NCBI GenBank assembly: GCA_947585525.1
Contig: CANPXA010000097.1
Span: 1-6,640, forward strand
Length of the DNA: 6,640 bases
Source of the DNA: an uncultured Akkermansia sp.
GTDB lineage: Bacteria > Verrucomicrobiota > Verrucomicrobiia > Verrucomicrobiales > Akkermansiaceae
Reading direction: 5' to 3'
A program made the position numbers and the translations under genes. This document shows, piece after piece, positions 1 through 6,510 of this stretch. Every line of letters starts with the position of its first letter. Positions within the stretch are counted from its first letter, which is position 1. Under the pieces are notes generated by a model. That model was given only the letters and a program-made list of their open reading frames with translations. It did not search any database and had not been told where the DNA came from.

Positions 1-62
1 GAGGAATTCCGTTGAGGTTTTCCCTCTCACTTCTCAGATTATACCACCTCGGGTTAATAGTG

Positions 63-113
63 TACGATTTACGATTTGAAAATTCCGCGCCGTTGGCGCA
101 AACTAGCGGAGCG
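63..113 (+). repeat. Dispersed heptamer repeat, copy A
   Basis: Two tandem heptamers TACGATT occupy 63-76. They are followed by TGAAAATTCC and a perfect hairpin, GCGCC (87-91), loop GTT, GGCGC (95-99), and then an AGCGGAGCGA segment at 105-114. The order (heptamers, short A-rich linker, GC hairpin, GCGGAGYG-like tail) matches copies B and C elsewhere in the window. This copy is the most diverged in its tail. The right boundary is approximate. No coding or RNA function is claimed. Confidence 0.7.
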
Positions 114-114
114 A

Positions 115-188
115 GTGCAAAGGTGGAAGGAGGGAGCATGGGGTGGTAGTGGTAGGAAAGGGACAAGGCGCAGGAGGCGTCCGGAGGC
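115..188. other. Purine-rich non-coding stretch between repeat copies A and B
   Basis: The + strand is dominated by G and A, with several G runs near 132-143 and 159-162 and a GGAGGCG word repeated directly at 173-179 and 183-189. A perfect-looking Shine-Dalgarno (AAGGAGG, 127-133) stands before an ATG at 138, but that frame stops after three codons, so it is not a gene. Apart from this composition I see nothing functional here. Confidence 0.4.
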
Positions 189-208
189 GCAAAGCGCTTG
201 GCGGCGCT
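189..208 (+). repeat. Hairpin repeat module, copy 1
   Basis: The 20-mer GCAAAGCGCTTGGCGGCGCT recurs at 6511-6530 with 17 of 20 bases identical. It can fold as AGCGC (193-197), a six-base loop, and GCGCT (204-208). It sits directly before the left edge of heptamer copy B, whereas the second module lies about 90 bases after heptamer copy D. The module is therefore associated with the heptamer repeats but not at a fixed place. Role unknown. Confidence 0.55.
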
Positions 209-297
209 CATGTACGAATTACGAATTACGAATTACGAATTACGAATTACGATTTGGAGAATTCGCGCGCTACGCGCGGGGAAGCGGAGTGGCGGGG
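208..297 (+). repeat. Dispersed heptamer repeat, copy B
   Basis: Left edge TCATGTACGA (208-217) is identical to the edge of the degenerate copy at 4865-4874. Five perfect TACGAAT heptamers (213-247) and one TACGATT (248-254) follow in tandem. The tail then runs TGGAGAATT, a hairpin CGCGCG (264-269), loop CTA, CGCGCG (273-278), and a G-rich segment ending near GGCGGGG (291-297). The tail is clearly homologous to that of copy C (4948-4991). Because the unit is 7 bp, all three frames translate to the same Asn-Tyr-Glu-Leu-Arg-type peptide, which produces spurious open frames here. Confidence 0.85.
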
Positions 298-320
298 AGG
301 GAATGAGCGAGGGGGAATTG

Positions 321-377
321 ATGGGGACCAAAGAGGAAAAAGTGAAAGAATTGAAGGAATTTTTTCGTATCATGTAG
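321..377 (+). other. Possible 18-codon leader frame or amber-interrupted N-terminus of the galactosidase
   Basis: An ATG at 321, with AGGGGG at 310-315 as a plausible ribosome site, opens a frame encoding MGTKEEKVKELKEFFRIM and ends at TAG 375-377. It is in the same frame as the galactosidase gene, whose ATG at 381 lies three bases past the TAG. An earlier in-frame ATG at 303 also exists. Two readings are possible. It may be a short leader peptide whose termination lets ribosomes restart at 381. Or it may be the original N-terminus, cut by an amber mutation or sequencing error, since the lysine/arginine residues just before the hydrophobic segment would make a conventional signal-peptide n-region. 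It could also be chance, because the stretch is short. Confidence 0.3.
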
Positions 378-380
378 TGC

Positions 381-3300
381 ATGGACACGTGGAACACATT
401 GGTCTGCATAGCCGCACTTAGTATGGCATCGATGGTCGGAGCCCAAGAAACAGGATACACACCGAACCCGGACTGGGAGAACCCTGAGCACCTCTCTGAA
501 GGGAGAGAGGAGGCGCGCGCTTTTTTCGTGCCGTTTGCTAACAGGGAAGAAGCCTTGAAGGGAAAAGCGGAGGACTCCTCCCTCCAGATCTCACTCAACG
601 GCAACTGGAAATTCCATTGGTCGCGCCAGCCTTCTGAGCGACCCGTGGAATTCTACAAACCCGAATTCGACGTGAGCAACTGGGCGGAAATCGACGTACC
701 GAGCAACTGGCAGATGCGTGGCTATGGGACTCCGATCTACTGCAATCAGGATTACATCTTTGTGCGGGACTGGCCCCGTGTAATGACACCGCCGCGCGAT
801 GACAACGAGAAGGAATTCACCATCCCGAAGAGTGAACCGAACGCCGTCGGTTCCTATCGCCGCGAGGTTGTCCTTCCTGAGACATGGGATGGCATGCGTG
901 TCTTTATCCGCTTCGACGGCGTCGATTCCTTCTTTTACCTCTTTGTGAACGGCAAGAAGGTGGGGTTCTCCAAAGACAGCCGAACGGCCGCCGTCTTTGA
1001 CATCACGCCCTATGTGCACAAGGGCAGCAACACCATCGCTGCCGAGGTGTACCGGTTCAGTGACGGCTCCTACCTTGAATGCCAGGATATGTGGCGTCTC
1101 TCCGGCATTTTCCGCGACGTCACCTTGTACGCCACCCCGCAGGTGCTCATGCGCGACTTCTTTGTACACACGGACTTCGCTCAAAAGCAGGATGGCAGCA
1201 CTGATTACAGCGAGGCTCAACTGCGCGTTGAGGTGGACGTGGACAATCGTACTTCCGCAGAGCAACCTTTTGAATTGGCGGGCGAACTGTTGCGTGCCGA
1301 CGGACAGCAAGCCGCTGTTCTGGAATCTGTGCGGGGGCGTGTACAAAGCGGCAAGAGCAGCAACAAGGAACTTTCCGTTTCCCTCAAAAACCCCGCACTT
1401 TGGAGCGCGGAAAAGCCCAACCTGTACCGTCTCATCCTCTACCTCAAGGACGCCAACGGACGGGTCTCGGAAATTATCTCCCGCAACATCGGCTTCCGGG
1501 ACGTGCGGTTGGAAAACGGGCGTTACCTCGTGAATGGCATGCCTGTGAAACTGAAGGGAGTGAACCGCCACGAAAGTCAGCACGCCAACGGTCATCGGGT
1601 CACCAAGGACGAGTGCCTCCAAGAGCTGCTGCTCATGAAGAGGGCGAACATCAATCACATCCGCAACTCGCACTATCCACAGCCGGCTTATTTCTACGAG
1701 ATGTGCGACGAATTGGGCATCTACGTCTGCGATGAGGCCAACATCGAGTCGCACGGGTACGGGTACGGGGACGAATCCCTTTCCCACCCCAAAGAATGGC
1801 GCGCGCAGCACGTGTGGCGCAACAAGAACATGGTGGAGCAGAGTAAAAACAACCCTTGCGTCGTCATGTGGTCCTACGGGAACGAGGCAGGTCCGGGCGA
1901 CAACTTTGCCGCCGTGCGGGACTGGATCAAGAGCCGCGATACCTCGCGTCCCACGCAGTACGAACGCAACAACGATCTGGCTGATCTCAACTCCAATCAA
2001 TATCCGAGCGTCAACTGGACGCGCGAAATAGCCGAACAGAAGTTGCAGAAGCCCTGGTACATCTCTGAGTACGCGCACATCCTCTGCAACGCCATGGGAA
2101 ACCTGCAGGATTACTGGGATGCGATCGACACGAGTGACTCCATCCTCGGCGGCGCCATTTGGGAATGGATCCACCAGAGTTACGACCAGGAGATCACCCT
2201 TTCCGACGGGCGGAAAATCGTGCGGCAGAGTTACGGTGGAGACCGTGGGGAAGCTCCGAACGATGGAATCTTCTGCATCAAGGGAGTCATTTATAGCGAC
2301 CGCACTCCCACTCCGCTCTACGAGGAAATCCGCAAAGTGTACCAGAACATCGATATCAAACTGGCGGAGTCTCAGGATGGCAACCGAGGACTCACTGTGC
2401 AACTACGCAACAAAAATCTCTTTACCAACCTCAATGAATACGTCGCCCATTGGCAGATCACCGAGGAGGGTAATCAGCCGCTCGCTGAAGGCGACTTTGA
2501 GGTGCAAGCGGCGCCACTGGAACGCGTCGAGTGGACCCTTCCTGCGGCGTCCATTCCTTCCTCCCTATTCAAGAAAGATCGGCGCTACTTCCTCACCGTT
2601 GACTTCCGTCTCAAGAGGGCTACCAACTGGGCGGACGCCGGTTACAGAATCGCCACGCAGCAGATGCTTCTGCCCGACAGCGTGACCTCTTTCTCTGCGA
2701 AGGCTCGCATCATGCCATTGGAATCCGACCAGGATCTCAAAGTTCTCAATGGGGAAGACAAACTGCGTGTAACGGGCAAGAACTTCACTCTTGCCATTGA
2801 TAAATCGACCGGCGGACTCAAGAGCTACATCGTGAATGGTCACGAGCTTTTCGGCGAGAAGCCCACCCTTGAGCTCAACAGCTTCCGCGCCCCGCTCGCC
2901 AACGATAAATGGGTCATGAATCAATGGCTGCTCAACGGATTCCGCAACCTTGTGCACGAGGCGACGCCTCTACTCGTCGAACGCCTTGCCGGTGGCGTCG
3001 TGCGTGTCTCGTGCGACGTGAAGAGTCACGGACTCCGCAAAGAAAGCTTGGACACCTCTCAATACAACCGCGGCAAGTTTACTCCGGAAGACAACGGTCC
3101 CATCACGGAGCGTGATTTTAGTTACGTCACCCAGATGGTGTACACCATCATGCCAAACGGCTACGTGAGCGTGCAAGCAGGTATCTTGCCGAAAGGTCAA
3201 ACCATCGTGTTGCCGAGACTCGGCTTCACCCTGAGACTTCCGCAAAAATTCAGCCACATACGTTGGTACGGACGAGGACCCGGGGAGAATTATCCCGACC

Positions 3301-4862
3301 GAAAGAGTGGCGCCCCCGTAGGCATCTACGCCTCCACCGTGCAGGACATGGTCGAGCGTTACCCTCTGCCCATGGAAATGGGCAACCGCATGGATACCCG
3401 GTGGGTTGCCGCCACCGATGAACACGGCGTAGGTCTCCTAGTCTCAGCCGGTGAAGGCGCTCCCTTCAACTTCTCTGCCCTGCCCTACACCGCTCAAACC
3501 CTCTTCTCTGCAACGCACCCGGAGGAGCTGCAACCCGCCGGAGCTACCATCCTGAACATCGATGCCATCACCTTGGGGTTGGGCGGAGCCTCCTGCGGGC
3601 CGCGTCCACTGGACCGAGACATCCAGCTAGCGCAGCCCACGAGTTTCTCCTTCGCCCTGTTGCCCATTCTTCCCGGGGACGAACCCGAGGAAGTGGGACG
3701 ACGGGCGTTGCCACTTGCGGGAGCCGTCACCATCTCGCGCGACAACATGGGATTTGTCCATGCACACTGCGACACAAAAGACGCCACGATCCACCTCATC
3801 TTGGCAGACGGATCACCGGCTACCTACACGCGTCCGTTCCTGCAGCGCGAGGAGGGAACCGTGCGCGCATACGCCTCCATGGAGGGTTGTCTGGACTCCG
3901 CGATGACATGGCAGCACCTCGATACCTGGCGACCAGGGAATCTCCTGCGCATCGTTTCGTGCTCCTCAAGCTCCGGAGACGAGGAAAGCGCCTGGAGTCT
4001 TATTGATGGGCGCAGCGATACTTTCTGGCACAGCCGGTGGTACGACACGCCCGAGCAGTACCCGCACGAGATCGTCGTTGATCTCGGGGTAGAATCGGAG
4101 CTGAGGGGATTCACCATCACCCCGCGTCAGGCGCGTAGTTCTTCACGCGTGCGCAAAATCGCCTTCTACGTCTCCATGGATGGGAAGAGCTGGGGGAGCC
4201 AGCCCGCCTGTCTGCTGGAGATGGAGGACAGCGACAACGAACAGAGCGTCCTCTTGCCGGAACTGACCACGGCGAAGTTTGTCAAGATCGTTTGTCTGGA
4301 GCCGATGGAAGCCGGGCAACCTTACGCTGCCCTCGCCGAATTTTCTCCCATCATCACGCGCATCGTCGGCGAGTATCCTCCCCACGCCTATTTCTCCATC
4401 CATTACGTCAGCTCCGAGCTTCCGGAGGTGGGACAGGCTCAGCACGTGCTGGACGGCAATGCTGACACTTACTGGCATTCGATGAAGGGTGTCACCGTGG
4501 CGAGTTTCCCGCATGAAATCAGGATCGACATGGGCGTACAGCGCAAGCTCAAAGGCATCATCTACCGCGCCGCTCCCATGCCGGACGCACGCATCAAGGA
4601 ATACGAGCTCTACGTGAGCACGGACGGGACAAACTGGGGAGAGCCTGTGGCACGCGGCTCCTTTGCCGACCACACGGATGAGCAGCAAGCCCTCTTCTTC
4701 ACTCCCAAGGAGGCTCGGTACGTGCGCCTCGTCGCTCTGTCTTCTCACAGCGGAGGCGACTTTGCCGCCATCTCTGAAATCGACGTCCTGCCGGCTGATG
4801 AGGAGAACCCGAATCCAACACCGGCTCCCGAAGCGCCGAAAGAGACAAGACGAGGAGAATGA
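381..4862 (+). CDS. lacZ: Secreted GH2 beta-galactosidase (LacZ type) with two C-terminal F5/8 type C domains
   Basis: Likely hydrolyses terminal beta-D-galactosyl residues, by a retaining mechanism, outside the cytoplasm. Residues 1-21 resemble a Sec signal peptide (hydrophobic LVCIAALSMASM, cleavage after VGA) but lack basic residues. Domains: GH2 sugar-binding about 70-255 (DSRTAA and QDMW, D236 matching E. coli LacZ D201); GH2 beta-sandwich about 256-374; TIM barrel about 375-650; DUF4981-type domain about 653-780; beta-galactosidase small-chain domain about 795-1094 (RGPGENYPDR). Catalytic residues are present: acid/base E502 in GNEAG, nucleophile E563 in SEYAH, Mg ligands E456, H458 and E502. 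Discoidin-like F5/8C domains at about 1190-1325 and 1336-1475 probably bind glycans; a proline-rich tail follows. At 1493 residues it exceeds the roughly 1020 of LacZ because of these domains. ATG 381 is chosen because an in-frame TAG lies just upstream. The LacZ W999 position reads C1072. The true substrate (lactose, host glycan or plant galactan) cannot be told. Confidence 0.93.
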   Translation: MDTWNTLVCIAALSMASMVGAQETGYTPNPDWENPEHLSEGREEARAFFVPFANREEALKGKAEDSSLQISLNGNWKFHWSRQPSERPVEFYKPEFDVSNWAEIDVPSNWQMRGYGTPIYCNQDYIFVRDWPRVMTPPRDDNEKEFTIPKSEPNAVGSYRREVVLPETWDGMRVFIRFDGVDSFFYLFVNGKKVGFSKDSRTAAVFDITPYVHKGSNTIAAEVYRFSDGSYLECQDMWRLSGIFRDVTLYATPQVLMRDFFVHTDFAQKQDGSTDYSEAQLRVEVDVDNRTSAEQPFELAGELLRADGQQAAVLESVRGRVQSGKSSNKELSVSLKNPALWSAEKPNLYRLILYLKDANGRVSEIISRNIGFRDVRLENGRYLVNGMPVKLKGVNRHESQHANGHRVTKDECLQELLLMKRANINHIRNSHYPQPAYFYEMCDELGIYVCDEANIESHGYGYGDESLSHPKEWRAQHVWRNKNMVEQSKNNPCVVMWSYGNEAGPGDNFAAVRDWIKSRDTSRPTQYERNNDLADLNSNQYPSVNWTREIAEQKLQKPWYISEYAHILCNAMGNLQDYWDAIDTSDSILGGAIWEWIHQSYDQEITLSDGRKIVRQSYGGDRGEAPNDGIFCIKGVIYSDRTPTPLYEEIRKVYQNIDIKLAESQDGNRGLTVQLRNKNLFTNLNEYVAHWQITEEGNQPLAEGDFEVQAAPLERVEWTLPAASIPSSLFKKDRRYFLTVDFRLKRATNWADAGYRIATQQMLLPDSVTSFSAKARIMPLESDQDLKVLNGEDKLRVTGKNFTLAIDKSTGGLKSYIVNGHELFGEKPTLELNSFRAPLANDKWVMNQWLLNGFRNLVHEATPLLVERLAGGVVRVSCDVKSHGLRKESLDTSQYNRGKFTPEDNGPITERDFSYVTQMVYTIMPNGYVSVQAGILPKGQTIVLPRLGFTLRLPQKFSHIRWYGRGPGENYPDRKSGAPVGIYASTVQDMVERYPLPMEMGNRMDTRWVAATDEHGVGLLVSAGEGAPFNFSALPYTAQTLFSATHPEELQPAGATILNIDAITLGLGGASCGPRPLDRDIQLAQPTSFSFALLPILPGDEPEEVGRRALPLAGAVTISRDNMGFVHAHCDTKDATIHLILADGSPATYTRPFLQREEGTVRAYASMEGCLDSAMTWQHLDTWRPGNLLRIVSCSSSSGDEESAWSLIDGRSDTFWHSRWYDTPEQYPHEIVVDLGVESELRGFTITPRQARSSSRVRKIAFYVSMDGKSWGSQPACLLEMEDSDNEQSVLLPELTTAKFVKIVCLEPMEAGQPYAALAEFSPIITRIVGEYPPHAYFSIHYVSSELPEVGQAQHVLDGNADTYWHSMKGVTVASFPHEIRIDMGVQRKLKGIIYRAAPMPDARIKEYELYVSTDGTNWGEPVARGSFADHTDEQQALFFTPKEARYVRLVALSSHSGGDFAAISEIDVLPADEENPNPTPAPEAPKETRRGE

Positions 4863-4908
4863 ATTCATGTACGATGGAAGCGGAGCGAAAGCGCAGCGGA
4901 ATTTTCGG
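4862..4908 (+). repeat. Degenerate heptamer repeat, copy C', abutting the galactosidase stop codon
   Basis: AATTCATGTACGAT begins on the last base of the galactosidase stop codon (TGA 4860-4862). It matches 13 of 14 bases of the left edge of copy D (6363-6376). Ten of its bases, TCATGTACGA, equal the edge of copy B. Only one heptamer-like unit is present, followed by GAAGCGGAGCGAAAGCGC, which resembles the GCGGAGCG tails of the other copies. It is read as a degenerate or truncated member. With no T-tract and only a 3-bp stem, it does not look like an intrinsic terminator. Confidence 0.5.
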
Positions 4909-4933
4909 AAACAGGCGTAAAGGGTAGCAAGAT

Positions 4934-4992
4934 TACGAATTACGAATTGGAAAGTTCGCGCGTTGACGCGCGGGGAGGCGGAGCGGCGGGGA
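4934..4992 (+). repeat. Dispersed heptamer repeat, copy C, between convergent genes
   Basis: Two TACGAAT heptamers (4934-4947) are followed by TGGAAAGTT, a hairpin CGCGCG (4957-4962), loop TTGA, CGCGCG (4967-4972), and the tail GGGGAGGCGGAGCGGCGGGG (4972-4991). The tail aligns base for base with copy B apart from a few substitutions, and the loops differ (TTGA here, CTA there) while the arms are kept. It lies between the ends of two convergent genes, so the hairpin could slow transcription from either side. There is no U-tract, so an intrinsic terminator is not supported. Confidence 0.8.
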
Positions 4993-5020
4993 TTGAAGGA
5001 GCCCGGAGAAAAGCATCCTC

Positions 5021-6274
5021 TCACCCGTTCAAACAGGCGGGGTTGAGGAGGAAATCGCGGAGGGGGAGGATAAAGATGCCGAAGGGGTCGTAGTGAGCAG
5101 CGGGAGCATCGCGGGTGATGAGGACCTTTTTGAAGGAATCGCTGACGGCAAGCAGGGGGCGCTCCTCCTGTTCGCGTTTTTCGCGGGTGGGAATAGAAAG
5201 AGCGGACTGGATGTAGAGGCGAGAATCGCCGAGGTTTGCGACAAAATCGACCTCAACTTTCTTTCTCTCACGTGAGGCTTTTCCCTTGTCCTTATCCACC
5301 TCCACGGAACCGACATCCACATTGTAGCCCCGGATGAGCAGCTCATTGTAAATCACGTTTTCCATGATGTGAGACTCCTCCGTCTGTCGGAAATTGATGC
5401 AAGCATTGCGCAGCCCCATGTCCACAAAATAATACTTATAGGGAGAATCAATGTAACGGTTTCCACGGATATCGAAACGTTCGGCACGTTGGATGAGGAA
5501 CGCCTCCTGCAGAAGATCGAGAAATTGCTTGATCGTGGGAGCTGACAGATTGACGTGTTTGACACTCGCGAAGCAGTTTGCCAGCTTACGGGGGTTGAGC
5601 AGGCAGCTAATGTTTGACGCCAGGATGTTCATCAATTCGTCAAGCTCCTCCGTCTTGCGAAGTCGGTTGCGCTCAATCATGTCGCGCAGGTAGGTCTCAC
5701 GGAAGAGAGAACGCAGGTATTGCATCTTCTTCCTCGGCTCATCGATGGAGAGCGTGAGCGGCATACCCCCGTAGAGGATGTACTCCTTCCACGCCTCCTC
5801 CCAGTAGCAATCCTTCACCGAATAAAACTCGGCAAAGCTCAGCGGATGCACGCGCAACTCGTCACCGCGTCCACGAAACTCCGTCACCACATCGCTCGAC
5901 AGAAAACGCGAGTTGCTCCCCGTCACGTAAATGTCGAGATTGCGCACACGCAGCAAGCCATTGAGCACACTCTCGAAGTCCGCCATCATCTGCACCTCGT
6001 CCAGCAGCAGATAGTACATCTCCTCGTCACGTATTTGCGCTTTCACATACCGGTAGCATTCCTCCGGGTCGCGGTATTTCCGCTCATCAAAATTATCCAG
6101 AGCTAAGCTGATGATGTGGTCCTCCCTCACCCCCGACTCCAGCAAATGGCGACGAAACAACTCGAAAAGAAGATAGGATTTGCCGCAGCGCCGGACACCG
6201 CTCACAATTTTGATCATCCTGTTTTCCCGTTTGGAAACAAGTTGATCGATATACTCTTTTCGTTTAATTTCCAT
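5021..6274 (-). CDS. AAA ATPase, AAA_14/DUF4143 family
   Basis: Cytoplasmic P-loop ATPase of 417 residues, a normal length for the family. Near the N-terminus is Walker A, GVRRCGKS (residues 26-33), then Walker B, YYLLLDE (87-93), and a VTGSN segment typical of the AAA_14 core. The C-terminal half is DUF4143: a helical, winged-helix-like region, then a PD-(D/E)XK-like core with E305/E311 (MENVIYNELL), E341 and D343 (EVDFVA) and Q356 (LYIQSA). The family is common in many copies in Bacteroidetes and anaerobes. Its substrate is unresolved, so no function beyond ATP binding is asserted. ATG 6274 is chosen: the P-loop begins at the usual distance from it, and a longer in-frame start at 6364 would translate straight through the nested palindrome. 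No Shine-Dalgarno precedes the start (an A/T-rich leader is normal in this phylum). It converges on the galactosidase gene with a 158-base gap and appears monocistronic in this window. Confidence 0.92.
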   Translation of the reverse strand: MEIKRKEYIDQLVSKRENRMIKIVSGVRRCGKSYLLFELFRRHLLESGVREDHIISLALDNFDERKYRDPEECYRYVKAQIRDEEMYYLLLDEVQMMADFESVLNGLLRVRNLDIYVTGSNSRFLSSDVVTEFRGRGDELRVHPLSFAEFYSVKDCYWEEAWKEYILYGGMPLTLSIDEPRKKMQYLRSLFRETYLRDMIERNRLRKTEELDELMNILASNISCLLNPRKLANCFASVKHVNLSAPTIKQFLDLLQEAFLIQRAERFDIRGNRYIDSPYKYYFVDMGLRNACINFRQTEESHIMENVIYNELLIRGYNVDVGSVEVDKDKGKASRERKKVEVDFVANLGDSRLYIQSALSIPTREKREQEERPLLAVSDSFKKVLITRDAPAAHYDPFGIFILPLRDFLLNPACLNG

Positions 6275-6286
6275 AGGTTTATAATT

Positions 6287-6332
6287 TTCTATTTTACACA
6301 ATGCGGGAATTCCCGCGAAGTGTAAAATAGAA
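6287..6332. promoter_or_regulatory. Nested perfect inverted repeat upstream of the ATPase gene
   Basis: Outer arms TTCTATTTTACAC (6287-6299) and GTGTAAAATAGAA (6320-6332) are perfect 13-bp inverted copies. Between them lies a second perfect 14-bp palindrome, GCGGGAATTCCCGC (6303-6316), set off by three unpaired bases on each side. The AT-rich outer and GC-rich inner parts share one axis of symmetry. The element ends 12 bases before the ATPase start codon. It could be an operator for a dimeric or paired regulator, or a structured 5' leader that hides the start region. The symmetry is seen directly; the regulatory role is inferred. Confidence 0.7.
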
Positions 6333-6360
6333 TATACACAAGAGCCTCCCTTTTGGCAAG
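6329..6360 (-). promoter_or_regulatory. Weak candidate Bacteroidetes promoter for the ATPase gene
   Basis: Read on the minus strand, CTTG (6360-6357) stands 20 bases before TATATTCT (6336-6329). The Bacteroidetes consensus is TTTG, about 19 bases, TAnnTTTG, so this has one mismatch in the -33 box and two in the -7 box. If used, transcription would begin inside the first arm of the nested palindrome, putting most of that element in the 5' leader. The match is poor and may be chance. Confidence 0.25.
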
Positions 6361-6362
6361 AC

Positions 6363-6455
6363 AATTCATTTACGATTTACGATTTACGAATTACGAATTA
6401 CGAGTTACGAGTTACGATTTGATTTGATATGAATTTTAGCGCGCGCGGCACTGCG
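6363..6455 (+). repeat. Dispersed heptamer repeat, copy D (seven heptamers)
   Basis: After the left edge AATTCATT come seven contiguous heptamers at 6371-6419: TACGATT twice, TACGAAT twice, TACGAGT twice, TACGATT once. The consensus is TACGANT with only the sixth base varying. A TGATTTGATATGAATTTTAG linker and a GCGCGCGCGG stretch (6439-6448) follow, in the same order as the other copies but without a clean looped hairpin. The array starts about 30 bases beyond the nested palindrome of the ATPase gene. The right boundary is approximate. Confidence 0.8.
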
Positions 6456-6510
6456 AAGCTTTAGCTGAGGGGGATGGGTTTAAACGTATCTGCTGCTTAG
6501 CTAGAAAGGG

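Noticed and set aside
38..43. TATAAT on the minus strand as a promoter
   Set aside because: There is no matching -35 box, Bacteroidetes promoters use a different consensus, and no gene is visible to its left within the window.
213..254. Possible CRISPR array
   Set aside because: The units are contiguous 7-mers without spacers, so this is a tandem microsatellite-like array.
396..407. Cys9 in the galactosidase signal region as a lipoprotein cysteine
   Set aside because: The residue before it is valine and it sits inside the hydrophobic core only nine residues from the start, so no proper lipobox is present.
76..421. Two overlapping + strand open frames upstream of the galactosidase gene
   Set aside because: Their translations come from the 7-bp repeats (Asn-Tyr-Glu-Leu-Arg-type peptides) and purine-rich DNA; low complexity and no motif.
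591..2402. A 603-codon open frame on the minus strand inside the galactosidase gene
   Set aside because: It is wholly antisense to a gene with intact GH2 domains and catalytic motifs. Its translation shows no recognisable domain and it looks like a by-product of codon use in the + strand gene.
4143..5024. A 293-codon open frame on the minus strand covering the discoidin domains
   Set aside because: Antisense to clear F5/8 type C domains and running through the repeat between the genes; no recognisable motif.
5720..6106. A 128-codon + strand open frame
   Set aside because: Antisense to the P-loop domain of the ATPase; no motif of its own.
6287..6332. Invertible promoter (phase-variable switch)
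   Set aside because: The inverted arms enclose only 20 bases, far less than known invertible promoters, and no recombinase gene is nearby.
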